Shown here: piece by piece, positions 1-11,065 of the stretch
Layout: each line of letters starts with the position of its first letter
Numbering within the stretch: position 1 is the stretch's first letter
DNA from: Callorhinus ursinus
Lineage: Eukaryota > Chordata > Mammalia > Carnivora > Otariidae
DNA length: 64,000 nucleotides
Reading direction: 5' to 3'
Assembly: GCF_003265705.1 (NCBI RefSeq)
Contig: NW_020312817.1
Location: 48,043,825-48,107,824 of the forward strand
The notes under the pieces: model-generated
Databases searched by the model: none
What the model saw: only the letters and a program-made list of their open reading frames with translations
What the model was told of the DNA's origin: nothing
Translations under genes and position numbers: made by a program

Positions 1-1587
1 TAACTGCCATGTCCTTTATTTTTAAGAATCATGGATCTTGGCACCTGAGGCTTAAGGAACAACATCTAACAATGTGTAACACCACACACAGGCTCAGGTC
101 GGAGCACAGCTGACAGTCGGATGCCGCTAACACTAAGGACTTCAGAGCTAAGCATGGTAATGAACGCAATACTGGGTAAAAGGATCATGAAACAGTAGTG
201 TCCTTACTTCCCTTTTGTCTCTTGTTTTTATTTAATGAGAAATGCTTTAACCTGGGCATGTAATGGTGCTCGTGTTCATGCAGGGGCATGGGGAAGGCTG
301 AGTGAGGGGGGACAGGCTTGGGGAAAAGTAGGGTGCTCATTGATTGTATCTATTTTTCACTCTCTCTCTTTGTTCTTTTCAGTTCTTTGCTCCCCACCTC
401 ACTGTACCCTTGTCCTCTCATCAATTTCCCCTTATCAGAACTGACTCTTAAAAAATAACCTTGAATGACCAACAAAAAAAACTCACTCCCCTTGTTGGCC
501 ATTCATTGAGAATCAGCATTTTGACAGCTATCAAAGCTTTAATACAGAGAGGAAGGGCCTAAGGGAAGGATACATTGTGTAAAGTTCATTATCTCAACAG
601 CTAAATGTCTTCAATGTGCTTGAATCGATTCTAATGTATTAGAAATAGAATAAAATGGAGTTTGCCCACTTGATATTCACAGCCTTGCAACAGAAACATT
701 GATGTGAATGCAACAACGTGGCACTGAGATGTGAAAAAAAGACATAGGAGCGGTGGAGAAAAGGCTCTAAAGAGAAAGTAACTCCCTCTCCCTCGGGCAG
801 GTGGAGCATGTCAGATTCTGGTCTTAAAGGAAGTGTGGGCATTTTGTCAGGTGAGGGAAGGAAAAGGGTCATTCCTGCAAAGGGAAGAGAATGTGAAAAG
901 TGGTTGTGGGCAGGTGGCCTTGACAAACATGCCGTGCTTGAGAACTGGCCAGGAGAAGAATTTCACAAGACCTTAAACTCATACATTGTAGGTGACTTTG
1001 GATGGGCCCAGGACGATGAAAATCAACATGACTTTCAGGCTAACAATCATATTTATAGAAGAAGCTGCAGCAGGCTGTCTTGCTCACCACCTCATCACTT
1101 CACAGAACAGCACTGCCCCAGTCAAAATCGATGAGCCTGTCTTGAATATTTTCAAGGGAAAGAGTCACTACTCTTCTGGCCAGCATATCCAGCATCTAAC
1201 AAACTTGACTCTCGAGTCCTAGGGAGGCTTAAAAAGCAGGGCACGTGTGAGAATTAGGCAAGTAGTAAGCAAGCGTCCAGACTGCCTTCCCAGTCTGACT
1301 TATTCTAGACGATATCTGCCATTGCCCTTGTCTCATTCACTTCCCACTATATATTATTTATTCTTTGATCCTTAATCTTAATATTTTCTGCAAATCTTGT
1401 GTTTTCACTTGAATCCCCTTAGAATTCTCCTGGGATGGTTAATAGAAGTTTCAATGATCAGCCCATTTCCTCAGCAGCCTGGGGAGGACGGGAAGTGATC
1501 ACTGCCATGAGGAGTTGCATTTTTCTCTGAATTTGTTGAAACTTCTGTTTTAGAGAACAATGTTCTCCTTTCTCTTCCTCTTCTTTC
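1..1587. other. Unassigned non-coding DNA
   Basis: I recognise no gene or repeat here. The open frames are short, overlap on both strands and encode no domain I know. No splice-flanked exon with a convincing coding pattern is visible. The stretch could contain old, heavily diverged repeats that only a profile search would detect. Confidence 0.6.
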
Positions 1588-1660
1588 TTAAGATAATTTA
1601 GTTTTTTCTTTCATAATTTAGTTTTTCTTTCTTCTTCCGTCTTTCATAATTTAGTTTTTT
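1588..1660. repeat. Imperfect short tandem repeat, ataatttagttttt unit
   Basis: The phrase 'ataatttagttttt' occurs three times in about 70 bp (near 1593, 1614 and 1644), separated by pyrimidine-rich spacers (ctttct-type). It looks like local slippage or small tandem duplication in T-rich DNA. No function is suggested. Confidence 0.6.
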
Positions 1661-2157
1661 ATTTAATTTAGCCTCCTCCAGAAAATAATGGAGTTTCCTT
1701 TATAAAGTGATGAACTGCTCCCTTATTCAAAATGGTTTCATGTTGCATTTTGGTCTCCTAGTGCAACCAATTCTAAATGTTGCTGATTTATAGCTGTAAA
1801 GGAGGTACTAAATGTAATACTGCTGCTCCCTGCCTTATTTCCAGAGCACCAACCCTACCCATTCCCCTCTGGTGTTTTAGTTACCACCATAGGGGACACA
1901 GCAACAGATCTGTGCTTAATCATTGTTATCCCCAGAAGTCTCTCCTGCTCTTCAATTTTGCCTTAATTAGCTCTCTGGTGATCAGCATATTGTCACCATG
2001 GTTGGAATGTGTTTGTAATCTTCATTTTGCCTGTCACAAAGGCAGGGTCTGGAGCAAAAGGATGCCCTCATCCAATGCCTATTAAATTGCTGTTGCTGCC
2101 ATCCAGGATGTTGGCTGTCTCATCCACTGCCGTGGGGACAAAGAAAAAGCAAAGGCA
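1661..2157. other. Unassigned non-coding DNA
   Basis: No gene or nameable repeat is seen between the T-rich repeat and the AAAG tract. Confidence 0.5.
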
Positions 2158-2172
2158 CAGAAAGAAAAGAAA

Positions 2173-2246
<74 letters not shown>

Positions 2247-2249
2247 AAA
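2158..2249 (+). repeat. (AAAG)n microsatellite, polypurine tract
   Basis: A nearly pure GAAA/AAAG tetranucleotide array of about 90 bp is followed by an A-run. Every base in the core is a purine on the + strand, so the tract is a homopurine-homopyrimidine mirror repeat. In translation it gives a lysine/glutamate/arginine-rich string, which explains a spurious open frame across it. The neighbouring phrase 'aaaggcacag' occurs just before (about 2150) and just after (about 2254) the array, so the flank may have been duplicated together with the expansion. Confidence 0.95.
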
Positions 2250-3177
2250 AACAAAGGCACAGATTCAGGAAATGTTTAGGTGTGGATGCAAAGGATAAGG
2301 GAGTTCCTGTTGCATGGCATCAAATTTAGAGAAATGAGAAAGGTGGGTGATAAAGGAAGTCTAAGAAGAATGGAGGACTGGAGTAGTCGCTGGAGAGAAT
2401 ACGAGAGGGTAAACCATGGGTACATCGAGGGGTAGCCAGGCAGCACTGAGTTGTACTTAAATAAACAAAGCATTCTCATCTTCCCACTACATAGCCAAGG
2501 GGATGGCTTTATAATGTCAACGGAGGCAAGTTCTGAACTCTTACTGGCCAATTCTCAATAGGAGTTCTTAAAAAAGTGATAGTGTGCAATTCATTGAAGG
2601 CAAACAAACTATATTTTGAACTCATCTCTCCCCTCTCACTAGAGTTAAGGTCAAAGGAGTCTTCTGGTTTTACTCTTTATTAATCCAATAGTTGAGTGCT
2701 TCCAGGAGCTCCAAGGAATAAAGCTAATCCCTGCTTGGGATCCTCCCATCCACTCTTTTCAAAGACACTCAAGATGGCTTGGTAATGAGAAGAAATCACT
2801 TAGCTTTTGGAATTTGATTTGATTTCAAGTATTATATAAAACACAATTCTCAACTGACTCTTTTGTCTTCAGAAAACAAGTGTATCAGTTTCTTTTTCTA
2901 GCATACATTTATTCTCCTCTAAGTGAAGTGAATTGTAATTAGGCTAAACAATTAAAAAGCATTTATTCGTTTCCTACTGTGAAGGATGCACAAAAGCTTG
3001 AGATAGGACTACTGTGGTCCCAGTCTCAGTGGCACGGGGGTGGGGAGGGGGTAGTGGGGGCTGTCGACATTTACATATCTAGATCAAAGAGAGAGCACAT
3101 GAATGCCCACGTGGTACGGGCCCAGGAGAAGTTAGAGTTCAGGCCCAGTAAGAAGTCTGAGCTGTCAACATACTTGA
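2250..3177. other. Unassigned non-coding DNA
   Basis: No recognisable gene or repeat. A G-rich patch (gtggggagggggtagtgggg, near 3039) lies inside it. Confidence 0.5.
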
Positions 3178-3376
3178 GAAGATTAGCTCAGTCCTTAAGC
3201 ATCTGCCTTCAGCTCAGGTCATGATCCCAGGGTCCTGGGATTGAGCCCCGCCTCTCGTCGGGCTCCCTGCTCCGCGGGAAGCCTGCTTCTCCCTCTCCCA
3301 CTCCCCCTGCTTGTGTTCCCTCTCTCGCTGTGTCTCTCTCTGCCAAATAAATAAATAAAATCTTAAAAAAAAAAGA
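3178..3376 (+). mobile_element. Can-SINE (tRNA-derived, sense)
   Basis: The element starts in the tRNA-like head (gctcagtccttaagcatctg), runs through the Pol III box B-like phrase 'gggtcctgggattgagcccc' and the CT-rich middle, and ends in AAATAAATAAATAAAATCTT-A(10). The first dozen or so bases of the usual head are missing or altered, and I found no convincing target-site duplication. The tail 'ctgcttgtgttccctctctc' puts it in the type shared with the copy at 34.4 kb. It is non-autonomous and was mobilised by L1 machinery. Confidence 0.93.
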
Positions 3377-4446
3377 CACGAAAGCACAGACCAGTGATCA
3401 CTTCAGAAATCCTTTCCATTCTCATTCACAGGAAGGTGACATAAGAAGCACTGTGACATCTGGGAACAGGCTGTCATTTGGGCCAGAGAGCAGTCGCACA
3501 CTGAGCAGACCACCTGAGAAATGTTGGCATTAGCACATCAGCCTCTGCCTCTGGAGCCCAGCGAGGGCGCCAGCTGTGGTTTGTGGGATCCTCGCTCTTC
3601 ACCTGCTTGGTATTTGTCTCCCGAACTCCATCAGCGCACTCTGTGAGCACCCACCGATGGAGGAGCAGAGCCTACCCCTGGGAAGTATGTAGGAGGAAAG
3701 AAGGAGAGATGCGCGGAAAATTATTCTATGATGGCAATTTAAGCCTGTTTTTTCCATAATTCCTTTTCTCTTAATATGCCAAAATAGGTGCTAAAGGTTT
3801 CGGTACAATAGTATTTTATTTATTTAATTAATAAGCTGTCTTAAGGGATAGTAGTTAGGTCCAATAACCAAGATGCATTCTAACAATAATACTTAATGCC
3901 TGCATAACACTTTGGATTCCAGAGTCATTTTGCATCTATTAATTTACTCAGTCTAATAACCAACCTGGCACAGGCAAGATGTGCAATGATCTTGATGCAT
4001 AAGGATCAGGGAGTCGCTTGAGACAAGAGAGGTGACAAGGCCCCTCTTTTTAAGGGAGTTCATATCCTGCCAGTCATATACAAGTAGTGGCTCTTGGTTT
4101 CAGTTCATCCCCTTCCTAACTTCAAAAGTTACAAAGTTACCTAATGTGCCAAACTCTGAAACAAGGTTCTCTTTTTCATTGACTGTGTGACCACATGAAA
4201 TGACAAATAGTTTCCAATTTAAAAAGAGGAATGGGAACCCAGTAAACCACATCCACATCATAAAATGTGAAAGCACGCATTCCTGGCTCAGGAAAGTTCT
4301 GCCTGGATCCTCTGTGCATGTGGCATCCCCACATGCTCCATAACTAAAATCATTGCTTGGGAACCTCTCAGAGCCTGTGTTGAGTTTTAGCTCCCGTGGC
4401 CCAGTCCAGGCTTCACCATGTGGATTAGCCAATACAGATCTTAGAA
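3377..4446. other. Unassigned non-coding DNA
   Basis: No gene is recognised. The stretch around 3880-3985 weakly resembles the tail of an ancient SINE or LINE, but the similarity is too loose to name. The 110-codon antisense frame at 4100-4432 shows no domain. Confidence 0.5.
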
Positions 4447-4545
4447 AGCTCTTACTGAGTGCTCAGTAGTATGTTCAATTCCAAGGGAAATATACTAGAA
4501 ATCAAAAATCTGGCTTTAAGGGCTTACAGATGAGTAGTGGAAAGA
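4447..4545 (-). mobile_element. L2 3'-end fragment (antisense), probable
   Basis: The order of phrases (tactgagtgctcagtagtatg, then 'ggaaatatactagaaatca', then 'ggcttacagatgagtagtgg') follows the antisense of the L2 3' end, where a 'last-position on the size-of-stock' style phrase is followed by a short spacer. It is heavily diverged. The closer L2 matches at 20.09 kb and 55.4 kb support the reading. Confidence 0.4.
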
Positions 4546-4620
4546 TTAAGCTTGATGGAAAGGGAAAATATTAAAAAGGCATTAATGAGAAGACCCAGGA
4601 ACACTCAAATCCTGTCCTCG

Positions 4621-4891
4621 GGTTACAATTATCTATTGCTGTGTAACAAACCTTCCAAAAATCAAGTGGAGGAAAACAACAAGCATTTTATAATTCTTAC
4701 ACATTCTGTTAGGAATTCAGATAGGGCACTGGGTGGGTGGCTTGCTTATGCCTGGAGCCTGAGCACTGAATGCTGGGGATGACTAAAATTGTTGGAGAAT
4801 GCACTGATCTGGAGGTTTCTCACTCACATATCTCACATACCTGGTTGGGTTGGGTTGGCTCAACTGGGGCTGTTGACCAGGCACCTACATA

Positions 4892-4893
<2 letters not shown>
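4621..4893. repeat. Old interspersed repeat sharing 'tattgctgtgtaacaaa'
   Basis: It begins 'ttatctattgctgtgtaaca' and continues through 'tgttaggaattcagatagg' and a 'ggctcaactggggctg' segment. The same opening occurs near 61.9 kb, where a longer copy of the family is preserved. I recognise the pattern as a common ancient mammalian interspersed repeat but cannot assign the family (LTR or DNA transposon) from memory with safety. The 3' part runs into a GT microsatellite. Confidence 0.5.

Positions 4894-4894
<1 letters not shown>

Positions 4895-4932
<38 letters not shown>
4895..4932. repeat. (GT)n microsatellite
   Basis: A perfect run of 19 GT dinucleotides at the 3' side of the old repeat. It is likely polymorphic and has weak Z-DNA potential. 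Confidence 0.97.
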
Positions 4933-4933
<1 letters not shown>

Positions 4934-7920
4934 GAGCACTATTACATGTGATGCCTGCTTCTAGACAACAATAATGCCTATTCCAGCTTACACTCTGCAT
5001 GAATGAGATGAAACCCACAACATATTAGAAGAGTGTACAGTAATCTTGCAGGTTCTTTCCCTGTTAAGAGGAACAAATACATTTTAAACAATAGAGAACA
5101 CGGAAGGCTATCATATCGGTAAAAATTTAAACAGGAGGGCAGAAACCCCTCTAGGACAGCATTTAATGCAGAGAAGTAAGAGACTAAGGCAACGTTTGGA
5201 AAGGCTGAGGGAAGAAATACTGGGAGGCTACTGCTGGCTTCCAGGCCATCAGAAGTATAGAAATGTCAGGGAAGCTGCCGTTACTGATGGGATGAACATT
5301 TAACCTAGTCTACCCAGAGGAATCTAGAGGGATGCAGGAGGAACATTTTCCCTACTAACAGAAAAGAATAAATTCTGAGAACAGCAAGAAAGGAAAGCCA
5401 TTTTGCTCCCATCCCCTTTCTTGCTTCTTGGAGTCTGAGGGTAGGAGGCAGTCATCTCAGATCCTGGAGGGGAGACTCCATCCATATGCTGAGAATGGAG
5501 AAGCAAAAGCACTGGGGCATCAACCTTCTAACCTTCTGTGTATAGTTGTTATGTAAGGTTCATCCATGCCTACTTTTCCTGAAGTATTCTCTTATTTGCA
5601 GCTGAGCACACAAACTGAAACACATACAATACCAAAACAAATGTTGACAGGTTTTTGTGATGGTAGCAAGTAATCTCTGGATGGATTCACAGATTGAGAA
5701 GCTATGTGTATAGAGGCAAGTAAACTTCTCTGACTTCAGGAATCCCCCTATTGCCATTTTATGTCATGGTCATATTGAACCCTATTCCCATCAACGTATT
5801 TGGCAATAACCACAGGAATATGAGAAATCAAGATCTAGGTTAGGATGTCTGCAATGTTAGGTAGATGCACCCCACTCTGCTCCTGAATGCTGGTGAACCT
5901 ACAAAAAAGCAAAATAAAAACTGGTTCTCTTTACTGTCTAGTCTACACGGTGTAAAATGGAAATACTCTGCATTTTCACTTTGCCAGTCCAGCCAGTGAG
6001 AGAAGTGTAGATTTCTCAGATTTCTTGGCCTCTTTCCATTTTCATGAGGAAGAGCTACTGTTCGGTCAGGTCTCCTGTGTCATGGTATAACTGGAAGGAG
6101 GCAGCAGGTCAGCAATGAGGGCAGGAGGCTGAGCCGCCGGCCAGTAAGTGACACCATGAAGGGAGCTTGGCTAGGTTAGGTCAAGGACCACCTGGAAAGG
6201 CAGCACCACTGCCGCTCAGCACAGGTAATGAATGAGAAAAAGCAAAGACAAGCAAGACATGCATGCTCCTTATGCTGTGGCATCCCACAGAAAGATAAGG
6301 TACAGAACAAGAAGAACCAGAACAGTAAGCGTGCTCCGGGAACTCTGAGGACAAACTACAAGACTCTCTATTCTGCTCCCTGACTGCATTTAACACATTG
6401 AACACATCTACTTGGAGCCTGGATATTTCTATTATGATAATGTGGGATGATACAAGATACCTTGATGTCCTCTGACAAATTACCCCTCTGCCCTGTGGCA
6501 GACATATTTCTTCAGCTTAAATCTTTATTCCCAAGTCAAATTCACTGGAGAAAGCCAGCATTTTATACCAATATAAAAGCATACATACAGCGATGTAACT
6601 TGTTTGTGAAAGTTCAAATGTCTGGGCCTTACCAATAGGTGACTCAGGCGGTGAGCATGAGTTGAGGCCCAGGAATCCAGCTGGTTCTGATTCAGGTGGT
6701 ATGAGGACCATGGCTTTGTATTCTTCAGTGTGAATGCGGGTCCCAAGGGCAAATCTGTTTAAGAAAGAAAGTCTTCTGAAGTCACAGGGTTCTGAAGAAT
6801 GAGATATGGAAGTAGAATGGGGAGGGGGCGGGTAATGCAAAATGAGGATTGAGCTGCCAAGTAAAGTTCATGTGGCCAAAGCCAGATTTCCCAAGGGGAG
6901 TCAAAAAGGCTAAGAAAAACTTCCGGAGAAATTTTCTATTGCAAGTGGCTTTAAAAACTGGGTGTTAAATGGAGTCCTGTGCTTATTATTTACCCGGTAC
7001 TTGACATTCTCAGTCACGTCTGCTATGAATTAAGAGATTGGCAGAGACTTCAATATAGTTCTCTGCTCTGTGCCCAGCACTGAGGAATGCTTTCAAGTAA
7101 AAATTGGAGAACAAACACTCAAGAAGGAGACAGGGACCAGCTGCGATTTATTTCGATGTGTCAGCTTGACACAAACATGGGTGAAGGCCAGATATGGACT
7201 GATGACTCACCCACATTTAGATGCAGTCTGTGTAAAATGTTTTCATTTCCGCATCATGGAAGCAAATCTGAAAGCTTTCACTCAAACCGTGGAATTTAAT
7301 TTCTTGCAACAAAAAGGGACCCACTTCCTAGGGTGGTTTTAAAAAGCCCCACTTTAACTCCTGCTTAGTTTCCAAACCTAGTTTAACTAGTTTTTATTTA
7401 ATTCCAACATAGAAACAACCAAAATTTTGCCTCTAGGTAATGCTCTGCTCCCGGATGCACTGTTTTTAAATCCAAGAACAAATTACAGTTTGGTTAATCT
7501 TTCGTACTACATAATCCTTTCAAAATAGAATTTAGATATTGCATATTATTTTGAAATGGGCCAATATGACAACCGGAATGTCTGCACTTTGACAGGTCAG
7601 GAGAGATCAGGAGAGTGTGTCAGCCTGTGTCTATGGCCATCTGCTCCTTGAATATTCATTCTGTAGATAAGTCTTAGCATTTTTTGCAAGCTTTAAGAGG
7701 GGGCAAGAATTGAAATATTAAGGAATTATACACTGGCTCCGGATTTTTTGTTCAACATTGTTTTTTAATGTTCATGATAAGACGCTTTTAGAGAAGAAAA
7801 CTTCTCCCTGACCTCAGATCACAATGTGGACATTCTTGTAAGATATCAATCTGAAGACCAAAGGGTCCCTGACCATCATCAAAGTATCTGGAAGAAAGGA
7901 AAGAAAAATTGTGGGGGTAG
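4933..7920. other. Unassigned non-coding DNA (about 3 kb)
   Basis: I see no gene and no repeat I can name. Frames of 60-107 codons on both strands overlap one another and show no domain, signal peptide or family resemblance. The stretch is of mixed composition, without long microsatellites. It is the longest unassigned run in the first quarter of the window. Confidence 0.5.
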
Positions 7921-7924
7921 ATAG

Positions 7925-8545
7925 TTCAAAATTATTTTTAACAGCTTTACTGAAGTATCATGGAATATAAAAATTGCATATGTTTACTGTGTTTAGCTTA
8001 ATGTATTGATTATATGCATTCATTGTGAAATCATCATCACAATCAAGCTAATTAACATATTCATCACCTCTACATAGTTACCACTGTGTGGGGGGGGCGG
8101 TGTGTGCACTGAGATTTAATTTAAGATCTATCCTTTTAGCAAATTTCAAGTATACAATATGGTATTGTTACCTATTATAACCATGCTATGCTTTAGATCT
8201 CCAGAACTTACTCATGGTGCATTATTGAAACTTCATACCTCCTAACCAACATCATGCTATTTCCTCAGCTCCCCTGCCCCTGGTAACCACCATTCTACTC
8301 TTAGCTTCTGTGACTATTTTAGATTCCACATATAGAAGAGATCATGCAGTATTTCTCTTTTTGTGTCTGGCTTATTTCATTCAGCATAATGTCCTTCAGG
8401 CAGACCCACGTTGTCACAGACGAACACAGGAGTACAGCAATCTCTTTGAGATTCTGATTTCCATCCCTTTCCATATACATCCAGAAGGAATTGCTGGATC
8501 ATATGAAAGTTCTATTTTAATTTTTGAGGAACCTCACGCTGTAAA
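7925..8545 (-). mobile_element. L1 3' fragment, antisense, with internal deletion
   Basis: Read in reverse, this is the end of L1 ORF2 plus 3' UTR. Phrases such as 'aacagctttactgaagtat', 'ccctggtaaccaccattcta', 'tggcttatttcattcagcat' and 'attgctggatcatatg' occur in the expected order for an antisense L1 3' end. Between about 8435 and 8441 the sequence jumps over what is normally around 150 bp of ORF2, so I infer an internal deletion. It contains a G-rich run (ggggggg near 8091). It is non-functional. Confidence 0.8.
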
Positions 8546-8698
8546 TTCATACAGTCTTTATGAAAATGAGTGTGGAGTTTCAAAACTATTTATATAGCAA
8601 TTACTGTGTGGCAGCCTTGAGATATATCAGTAAAACCAATATCCAACCTGTGACCTTTAGTAATTCATATCCTCCTTCTTATTCTCAATTTTCCCATT

Positions 8699-8713
8699 AA
8701 GAAAACCTGAGAG
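8699..8713 (+). repeat. Left target-site duplication of the 7-kb L1
   Basis: aagaaaacctgagag here pairs with aagaaaaattgagag at 15785-15799, 13 of 15 identical. It directly abuts the first base of the L1 5' UTR. Confidence 0.7.
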
Positions 8714-9830
8714 GTTCTGGTTCAAGATGGCAGCATAGGAGGATCCTGAACTCACCTCCTCCCACAAACACAACAAATCCACAGCTCTATATGCAACCAT
8801 TCCCTCTAAAAAAATTCTGAAAACTAGCTGAACAGATCTTCCACAACAAAAGATATAAAGAGCACATTGAGACAGGAAGGAGAGGCAGAGACACATTCTT
8901 ACCAAAAACCCCACCCTGACACTGCAACCCACAATTAAAAAGAGTCAAGAGGGAGCACACAAAATGAAGCTTCTTCTTGAGGAGCAAGGAGTCTATGCCC
9001 CACATGAGGCACTCCAATCCTACTCTTGGTACCTGTTCGAGAGAGACAAGCCCCCAAAACACGTGACTTCAAAATCCAAAGAGGTTTACCACCAGGAGAA
9101 AGAGAGCTGTAAGGAATTGAGATTCTGCTTCTAAAGGGTCCACATGCAGACTCATTTTCTTCTGAACTCAGCACAAAAGAAGCAAACTAAGAAGCACCTA
9201 GACCATAGGTGAGGGAGATTTATTTGCTAACCCTAAATCATCTGCCAGAAGGGCAGAAGGCTGCTGGGTTTCTCTCCAGGGGTAGGGGAACTGGCAGACA
9301 CCATTTCTGGCATCCTTCTGCCTTGCTAGCATTAGCATGGGTGGAAACCATCTTCGTGCTCTCCTTTTACCTTGCTGGTGCCAATGCAAACAGGCACCAT
9401 TTTTGCATCCTCACTCTAGTCTCCTAGCACCAGTGGGCCACCTCCCTACACCACCCTGTGCTGCTCCTGCAGCCACCATCAGACCCAGAGAGTGAGACTG
9501 GCCCATGCACAGGGAATGCCCCTGGACCACCTGGCTCTGGTGGCTGGGGGAGGAATCGCATTCCTGGGCCCCCTGGGTCAGAAGTAATCATAGAGACCTT
9601 TCAAGAGAGACAACCAAAAGCTAGGGGGCAAAGTTTAAAGATAAGAGTAACTTCCTACATAAAGTCACTCCTTCAAGACTGGGAGAGATGGCTCTTTCAC
9701 CTAATACATAAAAACAAACAGAGTCTAAATGGAAGAAACTAAATGGAAGAAAAAAAACAACAAGAGAAGAATATGTTCAAAAAGATCAAACTGCAGAAAA
9801 AATAAACTTAATGAAACAGAAATGAGTAAT
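8714..9830 (+). promoter_or_regulatory. L1 5' UTR (internal promoter region, decayed)
   Basis: This is the segment from the element start to the first recognisable ORF1-like sequence. Typical 5' UTR phrases are present: 'ctgaactcacctcctcccac', 'aactagctgaacagatcttc' and 'acattgagacaggaaggaga'. It is markedly more GC-rich around 9430-9560 than the rest of the element. In live L1s this region drives Pol II transcription of the element. Here CpGs are few and promoter activity is unlikely, though not excluded. Several open frames of 60-95 codons overlap it and are fortuitous. Confidence 0.7.
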
Positions 9831-10600
9831 TTACCTATAAAGAGTTCAAAGTTATGATCATAAAGATGCTTACTAAACTTGGGAGAAACATGGATAGACA
9901 TAGTGAGAACTTCAACAGAGATATAAAATATAAGAAAGTACTAAACAGAAGTCACAGAGCTGAAAACTATAACTAAACTGAAAAATACAGTAGAGGGGTT
10001 CAACAGCAGACTTGATGAAGCAGAAGAATCAGTGAGCTGTATGACAGGGCAGGGGAACTCACCTAATGAAACAGCAGAAAGAAAAAAGAATTTTAAGAAG
10101 TAAAGGTAGCTTAAGGGACCAATGAGACAAGATCAAGAGGAATAACATATGCATTATGAGTCCCAGAAGCAGAGAGAGGAAAAGGGGCAGAAAACGTATT
10201 TTTGAAATAGTAATGGCTGATAACTTCTCTAACCTGGGGAAGGAAAAGACATCCAGGTCCATGAGGCAAAAAAACTTCCAAACAAGATGAACCCAAAGTG
10301 ACCCACACCAAGATGCATCATAATTAAAGTGTCAAAAATATAGAGAACGATAAGCAGCAAGAGAAAAAAACAACCTGTTACATACAAGAGAACTTCCATA
10401 AGATTATCAGCAAATTTCTCAGCAGAAACTTTGCAGACCCAAATTGTGATATATTCCCAGTGCTGAAAGGAAAACACCTACACCCAAGAATATCAAGATT
10501 ATCATTCAAAATTGAAGGAGAGATAAAGAGTTTAACAGACAAGCAAAAGTTAAAGGAGTTCATCACTACTAAACTGGCCCTTTAACACTCTGTTAAACAG
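9831..10600 (+). pseudogene. L1 ORF1 remnant
   Basis: L1 ORF1 encodes the RNA-binding chaperone of the L1 particle. Nucleotide phrases typical of carnivoran ORF1 run in order, including 'gggaaggaaaagacatccag', 'agatgaacccaaagtgaccc', 'aactttgcagacccaaattg' and 'gacaagcaaaagttaaagga'. No frame stays open on the + strand over the region, so it is broken by several stops and indels. The N-terminal coiled-coil half is the least clear; the RRM/C-terminal half is recognisable at DNA level. The boundaries are approximate. Confidence 0.75.
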
Positions 10601-11065
10601 ACTCCTTTAAGTTGAAAAGAAAGGGTACTAATTAGTAATAAGAAAACATATGAAAACAAAAGTCTCACTGGTAAAGGCAAATATATGGTAAAGAAAGTAG
10701 ATTAATCATCTATAAAGCTAGCATGAAGGGTAAAAGACAAAAGCAATACAAATAATTACAGCTACAATAATTAGGAGATACACAAAATGAAAAGATGTAA
10801 AACGTGACATCAAAAACATCAAATGTGGAGAGGGGAATAAAAATGCAGAATTCTAGAATGTGTACAAACATAACTTGCTATCAGCTTAAAATAGATTGTT
10901 ATTTATGTAGGCTGTTATATGTGAGCCTCATGGTAACCACAAAGCAAAACCCTATAATAGATACACAAAAAATAATGAGAAAGGAATCTTCGCATAACAC
11001 AACGAAAAAAGAAAAGAAGAAAGGAACAGAGAGAAACTACAAAGCAGCTGGAAAACAGTTAACAG

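Noticed and set aside
235..444. Small + frame with a hydrophobic stretch as a possible secreted peptide
   Set aside because: No conserved domain, no plausible promoter or exon context, and the frame starts in ordinary AT-rich DNA.
2158..2249. Lysine-rich protein encoded by the AAAG tract
   Set aside because: The frame is created by the microsatellite itself and continues into unrelated sequence.
3178..3376. tRNA gene suggested by the tRNA-like SINE head
   Set aside because: The tRNA-like part is a SINE head with no intact cloverleaf. The same holds for all other SINE heads in the window.
8714..9830. CpG island or host promoter at the GC-rich 9.4-9.56 kb patch
   Set aside because: The GC-rich patch belongs to the L1 5' UTR and has few CpGs.
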